A DNA stretch of 64,000 nt from Lewinellaceae bacterium (lineage in GTDB: Bacteria > Bacteroidota > Bacteroidia > Chitinophagales > Saprospiraceae). The position numbers and the translations under genes were made by a program. The DNA is taken from contig JACJYR010000001.1 of assembly GCA_020636005.1 (NCBI GenBank), positions 320,001-384,000 on the forward strand, written 5' to 3'. The notes beneath the pieces were generated by a model. The model saw only the letters and a list, made by a program, of their open reading frames with translations. It made no database searches and was not told where the DNA came from. How positions within the stretch are numbered: position 1 is the first letter of the stretch; every line of letters starts with the position of its first letter. This document shows, piece by piece, positions 1-8,163 of this stretch.

Positions 1-26
1 TTGGGCCAAAAGAGTGCATCAGAAAG

Positions 27-57
27 AATGGGCTTGGGGCGATGCCCCAAGCCCATC
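27..57 (-). terminator. Hairpin terminator after the cytochrome operon
   Basis: A near-perfect stem, ATGGGCTTGGGGC against GCCCCAAGCCCAT with a 3-4 nt loop, lies 30 bp beyond the stop of the minus-strand cytochrome gene. On the minus strand a short T-rich tail follows. It probably ends the operon. Confidence 0.6.
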
Positions 58-86
58 TTGTTTTCAGACAGCAGAGCCATGAAAAA

Positions 87-1115
87 TTATTCTTGCCCGG
101 CCTGTTGTTCCACATAGGCCCGCAAGTCTTCCAGCATTTGCTCGCTCAATTTTTCCTTGGTGTAGTGCGGCATGTAAGCCCGCTTCCAGGGCACTGGCGG
201 GGTACCATACCGGGCCACCTGATAGACCGAATAGCGGTCGTACCGAGGAAAATGCTGGTTTAGAAATTCAAAGGAAAGCCGTGAATTGTCAAGGTTGAAA
301 AAGGAGTAGCGCTTGTCGTCATGGCAATGCAGGCAGCTCAGTTCATATATCTCCTTGCCCTTTTCCACATCTCCGGTGTTTGAAAAACCAGTCCGTCTGT
401 CCTGCGGCGGGTCCAGAAAGGTAGCGGGGAATCCGTCCATGAAATGTGATTTTACCATTTTAGCCGATGCAGATTTATCGCCATTGCCTTTCAATGCTTT
501 ATCTATTTTTTGCAACTCTGTATCGGGAATCCGGAGATCCGACATCTTAAGGCTGATGGTTTGGAAATAGGCCAGCACGGATTCCATTTCCCAATCTTCA
601 AGCGGGCGGCCCTGTGCGCACTGGGTGGCGCAGAGGTGGATGGCCTGGCGGAGGTCGTGCCTGGCGGCATTTACGAGATCACCATATTTTTTTTCATAAT
701 CGCCGTTGTAAAAACTGCTCCGGTCAAATACGCCATACAGGGCACTGCCCTGCAAGTATGGCAGCCCTTTTTCACGGACATAGGCGAGCCGGGCCTCTGG
801 GTCGGTTTTGCTCAAATCTGGTTCGTCCCGTTCAATGTTGTGGCAGGAGGTGCAGACAAAATGCTTGCTGACTCTTTTGCTCTCCCCGCCAAAAGGGCTG
901 GAAGTACGGCCTTTGGTCACGATATCCCGGCCCCGTTCTGCAGAAACGCCTTCGATGCCGAAGTCGGGTTGATGGGGTGCCGGCGCCTCCCCTAGCTGGA
1001 CGAGCACATCGGCAACATTCATTTCCTCCACGGCAAGAAATGTCTTTTTCCAGGTCAAATTGAGGAAAAGAAAGACAACGAGGAGGGCCAAAGCTGCGAA
1101 TTTCAATTTTTTCAT
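87..1115 (-). CDS. Membrane-anchored di-heme cytochrome c
   Basis: 342 residues. An N-terminal hydrophobic segment (about residues 5-21) without a lipobox suggests an inner-membrane anchor, with the rest periplasmic. Two covalent haem sites are visible: CTSCH (C88, C91, H92) and CLHCH (C261, C264, H265). Methionines near the C-terminus (YMPHY) could be an axial ligand. A further CATQC pair near residue 162 lacks the histidine and is not a haem site. I chose the ATG at 1115, directly before the charged MKKLK signal, over an in-frame ATG 4 codons upstream that would overlap the previous gene's stop. It is the last gene of a three-gene minus-strand operon, 8 bp behind the beta-barrel gene. The role is electron transfer; donor and acceptor cannot be read from the sequence. 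Confidence 0.85.
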   Translation of the reverse strand: MKKLKFAALALLVVFLFLNLTWKKTFLAVEEMNVADVLVQLGEAPAPHQPDFGIEGVSAERGRDIVTKGRTSSPFGGESKRVSKHFVCTSCHNIERDEPDLSKTDPEARLAYVREKGLPYLQGSALYGVFDRSSFYNGDYEKKYGDLVNAARHDLRQAIHLCATQCAQGRPLEDWEMESVLAYFQTISLKMSDLRIPDTELQKIDKALKGNGDKSASAKMVKSHFMDGFPATFLDPPQDRRTGFSNTGDVEKGKEIYELSCLHCHDDKRYSFFNLDNSRLSFEFLNQHFPRYDRYSVYQVARYGTPPVPWKRAYMPHYTKEKLSEQMLEDLRAYVEQQAGQE

Positions 1116-1123
1116 AACGCACA

Positions 1124-1996
1124 TCAAAGGTTGAAAATCCTGGAAATGGTGAACCCGACCCGGTATTGCCCATCAAGCCAGTTGCTGATGGTATAAGGTA
1201 TGTAGTCGGTCGGCACGATGCCTTTAGAGTTGGTAAAATTAACTTGAAAAACGTGCCCGCCGGTTTCAAACTCGAACCCAATACCCAATGGCGGATAGTA
1301 GGTTCTGTTGCCCCCCGATTTGAATGGGCTTTGCCGCCCGTTTAGCGGCAAGGTAAAGTCGCCGATAATACCCAGCGCCTTCGTCACCTGAATCCTGGTG
1401 GCCAGGCCTGCGTGAAAGATAGTATTGACATCCCCGGCGGCTACGACGTTCCGGTGGGTCAGCCCACCGGAAAGCTGGACAGAGATGCGGCTGGAAAATT
1501 TCCGGGCGGCCAGCAACGCAGTATGGTAGATGATGCGATGGGAAAATTTTTCGAAATAGTTGAGGCTGGAAGGATCGGAGGATTTTTGCGATGCAGAAAT
1601 CGTCTCGAACCCGACCACCGTGAGCGAGATCGGGTAGCCATCGACCTGTTGGTGCAGGACGTTGTACTTCAGCGAGCCGGTCAGCAACTGGCCCAACTGT
1701 CCTGCCCCTTTCGAACGGCCAAAACCAACGGTCAGCCGGTTGTTCAGGCCATATTCCAGGCCAAAGGCAACATCGGCGGCGTTTTCAAAACCATAAAAGG
1801 TAGTCCAGCCACCGCTTTTGCCGGCAATATCGCCGAAGCGGTGGGCGACCCTGAAATCGAGCTTCCGTTTGGGCAGCGTCTCCACAGATGGGGTATTGAT
1901 GACCCAGCGATCCTTAAAGGTCTGAAATACGGGCGTTTGCGCGGTTAGAATGCCCTGCATAAGGACACCTATTATTAGTGGTAGGAATTTTTTCAT
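1124..1996 (-). CDS. DUF5777-like outer-membrane beta-barrel protein
   Basis: 290 residues with a signal peptide ending near LTAQ, then alternating amphipathic strands rich in aromatic and glycine residues, ending in an aromatic-containing strand (GFTISRIFNL). The opening pattern (PVFQTFKDRWVINTPSVETL, then LDFRVAHRFGD) matches my memory of the DUF5777 family of Bacteroidota, barrel-like proteins often found beside c-type cytochromes. No active site is visible. It sits between two haem proteins and is probably co-transcribed with both: 58 bp follow the upstream lipoprotein gene and 8 bp precede the di-heme cytochrome. Whether the barrel only scaffolds, or carries a cytochrome through the outer membrane, is inference. 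Confidence 0.75.
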   Translation of the reverse strand: MKKFLPLIIGVLMQGILTAQTPVFQTFKDRWVINTPSVETLPKRKLDFRVAHRFGDIAGKSGGWTTFYGFENAADVAFGLEYGLNNRLTVGFGRSKGAGQLGQLLTGSLKYNVLHQQVDGYPISLTVVGFETISASQKSSDPSSLNYFEKFSHRIIYHTALLAARKFSSRISVQLSGGLTHRNVVAAGDVNTIFHAGLATRIQVTKALGIIGDFTLPLNGRQSPFKSGGNRTYYPPLGIGFEFETGGHVFQVNFTNSKGIVPTDYIPYTISNWLDGQYRVGFTISRIFNL

Positions 1997-2054
1997 AAAA
2001 TGTATATCAAATTGGGAGTTACTGCTTTGCTGATTTTCGGTGGGTATTGTTCAA

Positions 2055-2468
2055 TTATTCCGGGTAGCCGTCCCGCAGCCAACACCGGATTATCTGCAGC
2101 TCTTCTTCGGTGAGGTCGTCTTTTAACGATTCCGGATAGGCAGACTGATCGGGTGGCATACCCTGCACGGGGTCATCTTTTTGGTCAATGACCCATTTTT
2201 GAAAGGAGCCCGAATTGAGGGCATCCAGCAGGTCGCCATTATAATCGGTATAAATGCCAAACCCAAGGCCACCGCTGACATGGCACCCGGAATAAGCACA
2301 GCTACCGTCTATAATTTCTTTTACGGAATTGTTGTATGTCACGCCGAGGGAATCGCACAAAGCGGCATCTGCCAGAGGTGGCAGTTCGTCAAAATTGCAC
2401 GAGGAAAGAAAATAGCAGGCCCCGGCCAACAAAACGGAAGGGCCGGCAAAAAAGAAAAAAGGCTTCAT
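2055..2468 (-). CDS. Cytochrome c-like lipoprotein with a CX4CH haem motif
   Basis: 137 residues. The signal peptide ends in a lipobox (LSSC, C24), so the mature protein should be lipid-anchored, probably at the outer membrane. The only haem-binding candidate is C57-x4-C62-H63 (CAYSGCH), a spaced variant of CXXCH that recurs in Bacteroidota proteins. M104 in GMPP is positioned like the sixth ligand of class I cytochrome c, and the C-terminal helix (EEELQIIRCWLRDGYPE) fits that fold. An in-frame ATG 23 codons upstream would place a non-signal extension before the lipoprotein signal, so 2468 is chosen. It is the first gene of the operon with the barrel protein and di-heme cytochrome. Confidence 0.8.
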   Translation of the reverse strand: MKPFFFFAGPSVLLAGACYFLSSCNFDELPPLADAALCDSLGVTYNNSVKEIIDGSCAYSGCHVSGGLGFGIYTDYNGDLLDALNSGSFQKWVIDQKDDPVQGMPPDQSAYPESLKDDLTEEELQIIRCWLRDGYPE

Positions 2469-2709
2469 AAACAAAGAGGGCTTGTGGTTAAAAAACATAG
2501 GGCTTGTTGGTGCTGATAAAAAAGGTAAGGCTGCCAACTCATGCCATACCTTTTCCGATAAAGACCGGCAAAAGTAACAACTACCTGATTTTCACCCAAC
2601 AGTAATATATGGGTTTGGCTAATTTGAACCAAGCCCTGAAAGGCAAACCCCGCACCACCTTTTAAACTTTTGCCCGTGCCAACTGTATTTAGATTTCTTC
2701 CAAACCATT

Positions 2710-2717
2710 TACATTTG
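2710..2717 (+). promoter_or_regulatory. Candidate Bacteroidota -7 box before bacilliredoxin
   Basis: TACATTTG fits the TAnnTTTG -7 consensus of Bacteroidota and lies 34 bp before the ATG at 2752. The -33 region (around 2685-2689, TATTT) is weak. The spacer 2469-2751 is divergent and must also serve the cytochrome operon. Confidence 0.5.
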
Positions 2718-2751
2718 CAGATATTTTCGTACAAACCTAAAACAACATAGA

Positions 2752-3168
2752 ATGATGTACCCAGTTGAATTGACAAGGCCCATGGCCAATGAACTGAACA
2801 GCCTCGGCTTCGAGAGCCTGACCACGCCGGAAGCAGTGGAAGAAGCACTGGAATCGCAGGAAGGCACCATGCTGGTCGTCGTGAATTCCGTGTGCGGCTG
2901 CGCTGCTGCCAATGCCCGCCCGGGCGTAAAATATTCTTTGGAAGGCGACAAAAAGCCTGAAAAGCTGGTCACCGTCTTTGCGGGCGTGGACGGAGCTGCC
3001 ACCAGCAAAGCAAGGGAATACCTCCTCCCCTACCCGCCCTCTTCCCCGTCCATCGCCCTGTTCAAGGACGGAAGGCTGGTACACTTCCTGGAACGCCACC
3101 ACATAGAAGGGCGCAGCGCCGACATCATTGCCGCCAATTTGAAAATGGCCTACGAACGCTACTGCTAA
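2752..3168 (+). CDS. BrxA/BrxB-family bacilliredoxin
   Basis: 138 residues, the usual length of the YphP/YqiW (BrxA/BrxB) family. It has the family start (MYPVELTRPMANEL) and the characteristic C-G-C active site (C48, C50) in SVCGCAAANARPGV. Family members have a thioredoxin fold and remove bacillithiol or other low-molecular-weight thiols from oxidised cytosolic proteins. The C-terminal half keeps the conserved ALFKDG and EGRSADIIAANL blocks. Two adjacent ATGs (2752 and 2755) are possible starts. It is monocistronic with its own promoter candidate and a terminator hairpin behind it. The thiol used by this organism is not known from the window. Confidence 0.95.
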   Translation: MMYPVELTRPMANELNSLGFESLTTPEAVEEALESQEGTMLVVVNSVCGCAAANARPGVKYSLEGDKKPEKLVTVFAGVDGAATSKAREYLLPYPPSSPSIALFKDGRLVHFLERHHIEGRSADIIAANLKMAYERYC

Positions 3169-3510
3169 ATGTTCGTTGTCGTATAGTATAATGTATAAAG
3201 CCACAGAGCAAGTGCTTTGTGGCTTTGTTATTTTAGACCTGCAGCAAAGTCATTCTCTTACCCTGCACCAACTAGGTTTCAGCAGGATAGGTGCCTAACT
3301 GTAAATCCTAATTTTTTTTGGGCAAGGAAATGGGGTAACGATTGCCGTCCATCGTTTTTCATTCAGTATGGAGATTGTTCAAAAAAGTGATTGATTGTGA
3401 TAAGGTGTTTTTTTTTTAAAACAAACTTCTTGGAATGGTCTCTCAGTTTAAACCCAAAGCCTTTTAAACCAACATCCAGCTAACTTGTCCAACCGCCCAA
3501 ATCTGCTATC
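3169..3510. other. Spacer between bacilliredoxin and CocE hydrolase
   Basis: Holds the terminator at 3197-3234 and an AT-rich leader with A/T homopolymers near 3310 and 3410. No convincing gene or promoter box for the downstream gene was seen. Confidence 0.5.
3197..3234 (+). terminator. Terminator after bacilliredoxin
   Basis: Stem AAGCCACAGAGC / GCTTTGTGGCTT (one mismatch, 4-nt loop) followed by TGTTATTTT, 29 bp after the bacilliredoxin stop. Confidence 0.65.
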
Positions 3511-5388
3511 ATGAAAAAACTCTTACCTGCTTTACTCCTTTTTCTGGTGTCCAACCTCCTGGCCCAACTCAACCCCGAACCCCTCCAAATCCCGATGCGG
3601 GACGGCAAATCCCTGGCCGCCGACCTCTACCGCCCCAGCCAACAGGGCAACTTTCCCGTCATCCTCATCCAGACACCATACAACAAAAATCTGTTCCAAC
3701 TGGGGATGCCGCTCGGCGTTGGGCAAAACATCACGGCCAGCAACTACGCCTTCGTGGTGCTCGACTGGCGCTGCTTCTATGGCTCTACGGCAGCCTGTAC
3801 GCCTGCGCCCAAGCGGGGCGAGGACGGCTACGATGCCGTAGAGTGGATTGCTGATCAAAGCTGGTGCAACGGTAAGGTTGGCACCTGGGGCCTTTCCGCC
3901 CTTGGCAACATCCAGTTTGAAACGGCCCGGGAACAGCCGCCCCACCTCGTATGTGCCATGCCTATGGTGGCTTCTCCCAACACTGCCTACTACCAATATT
4001 TCCCTGGCGGCACCACCCGCCCCGAATACTTGCAAACACTTGGGTTCCTCTTTGGAAGCACCTTTTCCCTGGTTTTCAATAATCCTTACTACAACCTCGT
4101 ATGGCAGTTTGCGGAAAATACCACCATGTACCCGCAAGACATTGAAGTACCCATGCTGATGGTCGCCGGTTGGTTCGACCACAACATCAACGACGACGTG
4201 CTGCTGTTCGACACGCTGCGGGCACTGTCGCCGGTAGCCAATGACCACCGGCTGCTCATCGGCCCCTGGCGGCATGGGGGGCTTGGCTTGGTACAGCAGG
4301 GCGATTTGGCCTTCCCGGCAGCAGTCAATGGGGACGACATCGCAGGCAACCAGTTCTTCGCTCACTACCTACTGGGCGAGGACAATGGCTGGGAGGACAC
4401 TCCCTTTGTACAGTATTTTCAAATGGGCGACAATGACTGGCAGACCGCTGAAAAATTCCCACCCACCGGCCTTGGCGAGCAGGTGCTCTATTTCACCGAA
4501 AACAAAGACCTGGTACCGGTCGAACCTTTTGCTGCCGAAGCAGCCCTGAACTTTTCATACAACCCCAACGACCCGTCCCCGACCATTGGTGGCAAGACCC
4601 TCTCACCTTTGTTGTTGCAAGGGCCGTACGACCAGGCTCCGGGCGTAGAATCCCGCAACGATGCCCTTGTTTTCAGCACGGCTATTTTACAGGAAAACAT
4701 TGTGGTGAAAGGAAAAATAAAAGCCCATCTATTTGTCTCCTCGGATCGGAAGGACACGGATGTTGCCCTTCGGCTCACAGAAGTTTATCCCGATGGAAAA
4801 TCGGTGCTGCTGAATGAAACCATCCAGCGGATGCGCTTCCGCAATGGCTATGCAGTGGGCGATACAGCTTTCATGCTGCCTGGCGAGGTCTATCCAATTA
4901 CTTTGGTTTTCGACTATTTGGCCAATACTTTCAAGGCAGGGAACAGGCTCCGGCTCACCGTGACTTCCTCCAATTACCCCCGCTACAACCGCAACATGAA
5001 CACGGGCGGGGAAATGTACCCCAACAACTCGCTGGATACATTGGTCAATCCATTGATAGCACAAAATTCCCTGCATGTACAGGGGATATATGCCTCCAGA
5101 CTGGAGATACCAGTAGAAGAAACGGTGAATGCCCAGGAGGAAGCAGGCGATCTGTCGGTGGTCTTTGTTTATCCAAATCCGGCAGTTGGTGGCTTATTTT
5201 TGGAAAACCTGCCCATCCCTTCCAAGGTTTGGCTCACCAATGCGCAAGGGATTTTGGTGAAAACGCTGCGGACAAATGTGCCAAACGAGTCTGTGCAGGT
5301 AGGCCCACTGCCCCCGGGCATCTATTATTTGATAGTAGAAAATGGACAGGGCAAAAGGTGGATTGAAAAAGTTTTCATCAGCCGGTAA
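3511..5388 (+). CDS. Secreted CocE/NonD-family hydrolase with T9SS sorting domain
   Basis: 625 residues. Signal peptide (residues 1-18, ending LLAQ). The alpha/beta-hydrolase domain of the X-Pro dipeptidyl-peptidase S15 / CocE class spans about 20-270, with a nucleophile elbow GLSALG (S129), an aspartate in GWFDHN (about D223) and a histidine in GPWRHGG (H255) as the likely triad. A beta-sandwich domain (about 320-530) follows, as in CocE acyl hydrolases. The last ~75 residues form a T9SS type A sorting domain (VYPNP at its start, GIYYLIVENG and a basic end), so the protein is predicted to be exported and surface-attached. Substrate cannot be told: family members cleave peptides, esters or acylated antibiotics. 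It converges with the ABC permease gene with only 14 bp between stops. Confidence 0.9.
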   Translation: MKKLLPALLLFLVSNLLAQLNPEPLQIPMRDGKSLAADLYRPSQQGNFPVILIQTPYNKNLFQLGMPLGVGQNITASNYAFVVLDWRCFYGSTAACTPAPKRGEDGYDAVEWIADQSWCNGKVGTWGLSALGNIQFETAREQPPHLVCAMPMVASPNTAYYQYFPGGTTRPEYLQTLGFLFGSTFSLVFNNPYYNLVWQFAENTTMYPQDIEVPMLMVAGWFDHNINDDVLLFDTLRALSPVANDHRLLIGPWRHGGLGLVQQGDLAFPAAVNGDDIAGNQFFAHYLLGEDNGWEDTPFVQYFQMGDNDWQTAEKFPPTGLGEQVLYFTENKDLVPVEPFAAEAALNFSYNPNDPSPTIGGKTLSPLLLQGPYDQAPGVESRNDALVFSTAILQENIVVKGKIKAHLFVSSDRKDTDVALRLTEVYPDGKSVLLNETIQRMRFRNGYAVGDTAFMLPGEVYPITLVFDYLANTFKAGNRLRLTVTSSNYPRYNRNMNTGGEMYPNNSLDTLVNPLIAQNSLHVQGIYASRLEIPVEETVNAQEEAGDLSVVFVYPNPAVGGLFLENLPIPSKVWLTNAQGILVKTLRTNVPNESVQVGPLPPGIYYLIVENGQGKRWIEKVFISR

Positions 5389-5402
5389 AACGAATGCAAT
5401 GG

Positions 5403-7835
5403 TCACTCGCTCCGCAAACTCTCCACCGGGTTTGCCCAGGCCGCCCGCAAAGCCTGCAGACTTACCGTGAGCAGGGCGACCGTCAAGGCCACGCCGAGCG
5501 CCAGGGCAAACACCCACCAACTGACCGGGGAGCGATAGGCAAAATTTTCCAGCCATTTCACGGCACCCCACCAGGCCAGCGGGATTGCGATGAGGCTGGC
5601 TACCAACACCCACTTGGTAAACTCGGATGTAAGCAGGACGAAAATGTTCCCCGTTGTGGCACCGAGCACCTTTCGCACCCCGATTTCCTTCGTCCGGCGC
5701 TCTGCCGTGAAGGCGGCGAGGGCCAGCAGGCCAAGGCAAGCGATAAAGATGGCCAGCCCGGCAAATACGATAAAAATATTGCCCAGCCGCTGTTCTGATT
5801 CGTACATACGGCGGAAGCGGTCGTCCAGGAAGTTGTAGTCGAAAGGCAGGCCAGGGGTCACTGCATCCCATTCCCGCCTGATTTTATCGATGAGTGGGCC
5901 AATGTCCGTCGTGGCATCAAAGCGGATGGCCAGGTTGCTTTTTTGTTTTGGCGAAAAGAAGAAACCAAGCGGCCCGACATTTTCCCGAAGGCTTTCGTAG
6001 TTGAAATCTTTGATCACGCCGACCACGGTATAGGTCCTGTAAGTCTGCAGGCTGATGTCGTCGAACTGGTCTATTTTCTGTCCGATGGGGTTTTCGAAAC
6101 CGAATTTCTTAACAGCGGTCTCATTGATCACAGTCGCTGCGCTGTCGGTCGCAAAATCTTTGGAGAAAAAGCGGCCGTCCACCATCTCCATGCCCAAGGT
6201 GGACAGGTAATGGTCATCCACCCACCAGCACTGCATTTGCAGGGAATATTGATCCCGGCTTTTGCCATCAATCCATACCGTGTTGTCGCTGCGGCAGGAG
6301 TTGACGGGCAGGTAGCAGGTAGAGGTGGTGCTTTTCACCTCTGGCAGGGCTTCGAGGCTGTTTTTGAAGCCCTCGAATTTTTCGCCCAGCGAACCGGCGT
6401 CTCCCAACAACAACACCTGCTCCTTGTCGAAACCGAGGCGCTTGTTTTGGATAAAATTCAGTTGGCGGTAAATGACCGCCGTGCCAACCAGCAGTAGCAT
6501 GGAAATAGCAAACTGGAACACCACCAGCGAATGCCGAAGCCAGCCACTGCTCATGTTGCTTTTCAGTTTTCCTTTCAACACTTCTATCGGCCTGAAAGCA
6601 GACAGGTAAAAAGCCGGGTAGCTGCCCGCCATCATGCCCACCAGCAGCGCACCTGCCACCAGCAGGCCAAAAAAGCCAATATGGCCAAAAGGCATTTCCA
6701 ACTCCTTGTTCGTCAATTGGTTGAAATAAGGCATGGCCATTTCACCTATCAAAATGGCAAGGGAAAAAGCGATGGCGCTCATCAGAATTGCCTCCGTCAG
6801 GAACTGCCCTACCAACTGCTGTTTTACCGAGCCCAGCACTTTTCTCATGCCTACTTCCTTGGCCCGGTTGGCCGAGCGGGCAGTGGCCAGGTTCATGAAA
6901 TTGATGCAGGCGATGAGCAGGATGAACAGGGCGATGGCGCTGAAAATCCAGACATAGGCCACATCGCTGTTGGCCTCGTGCTCGGCCACCAGGCTGGATT
7001 TCAGGTGGATATCAGTAACAGGGAACAACGTGTACCTGGCCCAGCTTCCCTGTGCTTCCAGTTCTTCGAGGGTGGCACCGATGGCCATTTTTACTTGCGG
7101 GGCTGCATATTTTTTGAACAAGGCCTCGATCTTCCTGTCAATTTCCCTTGGGTCGGCACCTGGCTTGATGACGACGTAGGTGTTGAAATTGTGGCTCAGC
7201 CAGACGGGGCTTTGCGCCTCTTCCAGGCCAGCCATAGACAAGAAAAAGTCGTAGTGGAAATGTGATGCACGGGGGATGTCCTTAAACACACCAGTCACTT
7301 TCACGGGCGTCTGGTTGTCGATGATCATGTTTTGGCCAACGGGGTTCACATCGCCGAAGTGCCGTTTGGCGGCGCTCTGGCTAATGACGATGGTGTTCGG
7401 TTCTGTGAGCAGCGCAGCTTTTTCTCCACCCACCAGGGGGAGGGTGAACACATCGAAAATCTCGTTGTCGGCCCAAGTGATTTTTTCTTCGTTGAAATTC
7501 TGGGTCGTGCCTTCACGCCGTAGCAGGCGGCTGCCCCATTGGCGGAAACGGCAGGCAGTTTCTACCTCGGGCACTTCATCCCGCAGGGCGGCAGCCAGGG
7601 GCGCCTGTGCCACGGCATAGGTCTCGTGCTTGCCGCCAAAATTAATGTCTGAATTGACCCGGTATATACGGTCGGCCTTTTCGTTGTAACGGTCGTAGCC
7701 CAGTTCGTCCCACACGAAAAGGCTGATGAGCAGGCAGCAGGCCACGCCAATGCTGAGGCCGAGGATGTTGATGCCAGCGTAGAAACGCTGCTTGTGAAGG
7801 TTGCGCAGAGCGATTTTCAGGTAGTTGGTAAGCAT
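5403..7835 (-). CDS. FtsX/MacB-type ABC transporter permease
   Basis: 810 residues, the typical length of the duplicated MacB-PCD/FtsX permeases of Bacteroidota. A first membrane segment (about 20-42, ending LFVWDE) is followed by a periplasmic MacB-like domain, three transmembrane helices (about 290-400, including ACINFMNLATARS and the coupling motif AKEVGMRKVLG), a second periplasmic domain, and a second FtsX block near the C-terminus (FIACLGLLALAAFTAERRTKEIGVRKVLGA). Members act in lipoprotein, peptide or drug export or as signalling modules. No ATP-binding subunit gene is adjacent, so the ATPase must be encoded elsewhere. Start ATG at 7835. Confidence 0.92.
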   Translation of the reverse strand: MLTNYLKIALRNLHKQRFYAGINILGLSIGVACCLLISLFVWDELGYDRYNEKADRIYRVNSDINFGGKHETYAVAQAPLAAALRDEVPEVETACRFRQWGSRLLRREGTTQNFNEEKITWADNEIFDVFTLPLVGGEKAALLTEPNTIVISQSAAKRHFGDVNPVGQNMIIDNQTPVKVTGVFKDIPRASHFHYDFFLSMAGLEEAQSPVWLSHNFNTYVVIKPGADPREIDRKIEALFKKYAAPQVKMAIGATLEELEAQGSWARYTLFPVTDIHLKSSLVAEHEANSDVAYVWIFSAIALFILLIACINFMNLATARSANRAKEVGMRKVLGSVKQQLVGQFLTEAILMSAIAFSLAILIGEMAMPYFNQLTNKELEMPFGHIGFFGLLVAGALLVGMMAGSYPAFYLSAFRPIEVLKGKLKSNMSSGWLRHSLVVFQFAISMLLLVGTAVIYRQLNFIQNKRLGFDKEQVLLLGDAGSLGEKFEGFKNSLEALPEVKSTTSTCYLPVNSCRSDNTVWIDGKSRDQYSLQMQCWWVDDHYLSTLGMEMVDGRFFSKDFATDSAATVINETAVKKFGFENPIGQKIDQFDDISLQTYRTYTVVGVIKDFNYESLRENVGPLGFFFSPKQKSNLAIRFDATTDIGPLIDKIRREWDAVTPGLPFDYNFLDDRFRRMYESEQRLGNIFIVFAGLAIFIACLGLLALAAFTAERRTKEIGVRKVLGATTGNIFVLLTSEFTKWVLVASLIAIPLAWWGAVKWLENFAYRSPVSWWVFALALGVALTVALLTVSLQALRAAWANPVESLRSE

Positions 7836-8163
7836 AGTCGGGTGAAATTTGTGGTGATGCGTTTAGTGTCTAAATGTGGGGGGGTAGTGCCACCCAATAT
7901 CAATGGGATGCGGCATAAGACGGGCAGACCCTATCTGGTTGTTACAAAAATTTTCCCTGAAAATGAAAAGAAAACATCGGGTCAACCTGGATAAGTGACC
8001 CACTTTGGCACCGGGTGGTTGCAAGACTTGCTAAGCCAGGGACGCAAAAGGCAGTTTTTGTTGCAAGTGAAAACACTATGCCTTCGAGAGCTGCCAGCTT
8101 ACCACCTTGTGGTTCCGCTGGCCGGTTTCCCAACAGCCGAAAGCACAGCGATCTACCCTAGCC
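7836..8163. other. Spacer between permease and FG-GAP lipoprotein gene
   Basis: This is the leader of the minus-strand permease gene and the tail of the minus-strand FG-GAP gene. I see no convincing gene, hairpin or repeat. A short G-run lies near 7880. Confidence 0.4.

Noticed and set aside
5403..7835. A complete ABC efflux operon
   Set aside because: Only the permease is present; no ATPase or membrane-fusion gene is adjacent.
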